NCBI RefSeq assembly: GCF_013778455.1
Contig: NZ_JACEHE010000022.1
Span: 62,001-126,000, forward strand
Reading direction: 5' to 3'
DNA length: 64,000 bases
DNA from: Streptomyces himalayensis subsp. himalayensis
GTDB taxonomy: Bacteria > Actinomycetota > Actinomycetes > Streptomycetales > Streptomycetaceae
The number at the start of each line of letters is the position of its first letter. The stretch's first letter is position 1. Both the position numbers and the translations under genes were made by a program. This document shows positions 63,351 to 64,000 of this stretch, piece after piece. The notes under the pieces are model-generated. The model did no database searches, was not told the DNA's origin, and saw only the letters and a list, made by a program, of their open reading frames with translations.

Positions 63351-63929
63351 TCACCTGACGCGCTGCCTGGGCCGTCGGCGTTCCGACTCGAGGAACGATT
63401 CGGCGCTGGCGACCGCCTCCCGGGCCGGAAGCGCCCGGAAAACCCAGGTCCGGTAGGACCAGAAGCGGAACAGCGTTGCGACGCCGATGCCGAGGAACTT
63501 GAAGATGTTGCTCTGCAGCGGGCTGTCCCAGCCGAAACCGTACGTCGCCACGTAGAGCACGCCGTTCTCGATCACCAGGCCGATGCCGCTGAACAGCAGA
63601 AAGAGCGTGAGTTCCTTGGTGCGGCCGCTCTTGTCGCGGTCCCGGTAGGTGAAATAACGGAAGCCGAGGTAGTTGAAGATGATCGCGACGACGGTGGCGA
63701 TGACGCTCGCCCGCACCACCTGAAGATCGGTGACGTGGCGTACCAGGTTGAACACGCCCAGGTTGACGAGGATGCCCGCGCCGCCGACCGCGCCGAACTT
63801 GGCCATTTCGCGTACGAGGCGGTCGAAACGCTGACGTACGGCGCTTCGGGGCGCCGCATCAGCCCCCGGAGAACCAGCCTTGCCCATGGTGTGCCAGCCC
63901 CCGTCTCTTGGTTTCGTCAACCCGGCCAT
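63351..63929 (-). CDS. GtrA-like integral membrane protein
   Basis: The 192-residue protein has four transmembrane helices of the GtrA family (AKFGAVGGAGILVNLGVFNLVRH; FNYLGFRYFTYRD; IENGVLYV; RFWSYRTWVF). Members help flip or transfer isoprenoid-linked sugars for glycan or teichoic-acid decoration. The ATG at 63929 is used; ATG 63887 (MGKAGSPGAD) is an alternative, and neither has a strong ribosome site. It converges with the kinase gene. Confidence 0.9.
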   Translation of the reverse strand: MAGLTKPRDGGWHTMGKAGSPGADAAPRSAVRQRFDRLVREMAKFGAVGGAGILVNLGVFNLVRHVTDLQVVRASVIATVVAIIFNYLGFRYFTYRDRDKSGRTKELTLFLLFSGIGLVIENGVLYVATYGFGWDSPLQSNIFKFLGIGVATLFRFWSYRTWVFRALPAREAVASAESFLESERRRPRQRVR

Positions 63930-64000
63930 GCTATCCAGCGGCCCTCTCCGGCGCGCGTGGACGCAGGTAAGGCGTGGGTAAGGCGTGGTCTTTGTGTGAT

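Overview
The window is high-GC (around 70%) actinobacterial DNA and is almost certainly from a Streptomyces chromosome core. The evidence is two Rpf-type resuscitation lysozymes next to enolase, a divIC-type gene, a ydaO (c-di-AMP) riboswitch before rpfA, a Rex-type operator before ndh, the rare tRNA-Leu(UAA) bldA, a pobR-pobA pair, a hut cluster, GTG/TTG and probable leaderless starts, and an LAETG sorting signal. From memory the gene order matches, in reverse, the SCO3109 to SCO3060 stretch of S. coelicolor.

Region 1 (1-8.5 kb): 3' end of mfd, a divergent TetR regulator and SCO6745-family protein, a secreted HNH lipoprotein, a membrane protein coupled to a soluble Ser/Thr kinase, a SurA-like lipoprotein and MazG. 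Region 2 (8.5-20 kb): a cytochrome P450, then the growth and cell-wall block rpfC-rpfA-eno-divIC-DUF501-ppx, then ndh and a cyclopropane-fatty-acid-synthase-like enzyme. Region 3 (20-31.6 kb): bldA, a small MITE inserted exactly at the stop codon of pobR, the pobR/pobA aromatic catabolism pair, a BI-1 family protein, small conserved genes, a thiolase, an SGNH hydrolase with a TTA codon (a bldA-dependence marker), cystathionine beta-synthase and a candidate small RNA.

Region 4 (31.7-47 kb): an OpuC-type osmoprotectant ABC transporter (four genes, minus strand), divergent from an aromatic amino-acid lyase homologue whose MIO motif is degenerate; an RpiR regulator; an APC permease preceded by an octamer repeat array; a fold-type III PLP decarboxylase; and the histidine utilisation run hutU - M20 amidohydrolase - hutF - hutI. 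Region 5 (47-54.5 kb) is regulatory: a WhiJ-like XRE/DUF397/ATPase set, a small toxin-antitoxin pair, a sigma-like/transmembrane/ricin-lectin fusion, and a SigB/F-type sigma factor with an antagonist (STAS) and an anti-sigma-type ATPase.

Region 6 (54.6-59.2 kb) is the most novel-looking system: four consecutive same-strand genes for two sortase-anchored proteins (LPQTG and LAETG) that share a paralogous ~130-residue domain, flanking two membrane-anchored secreted proteins, one DUF916-like. Hairpins at both ends bound it like a single surface-assembly operon. Region 7 (59.3-64 kb): a POT/PTR peptide transporter, an OmpR-type two-component pair and a GtrA-like membrane protein. Dispersed intergenic GC-rich repeats recur through the window and in two places appear to be fused into the 5' end of a reading frame.
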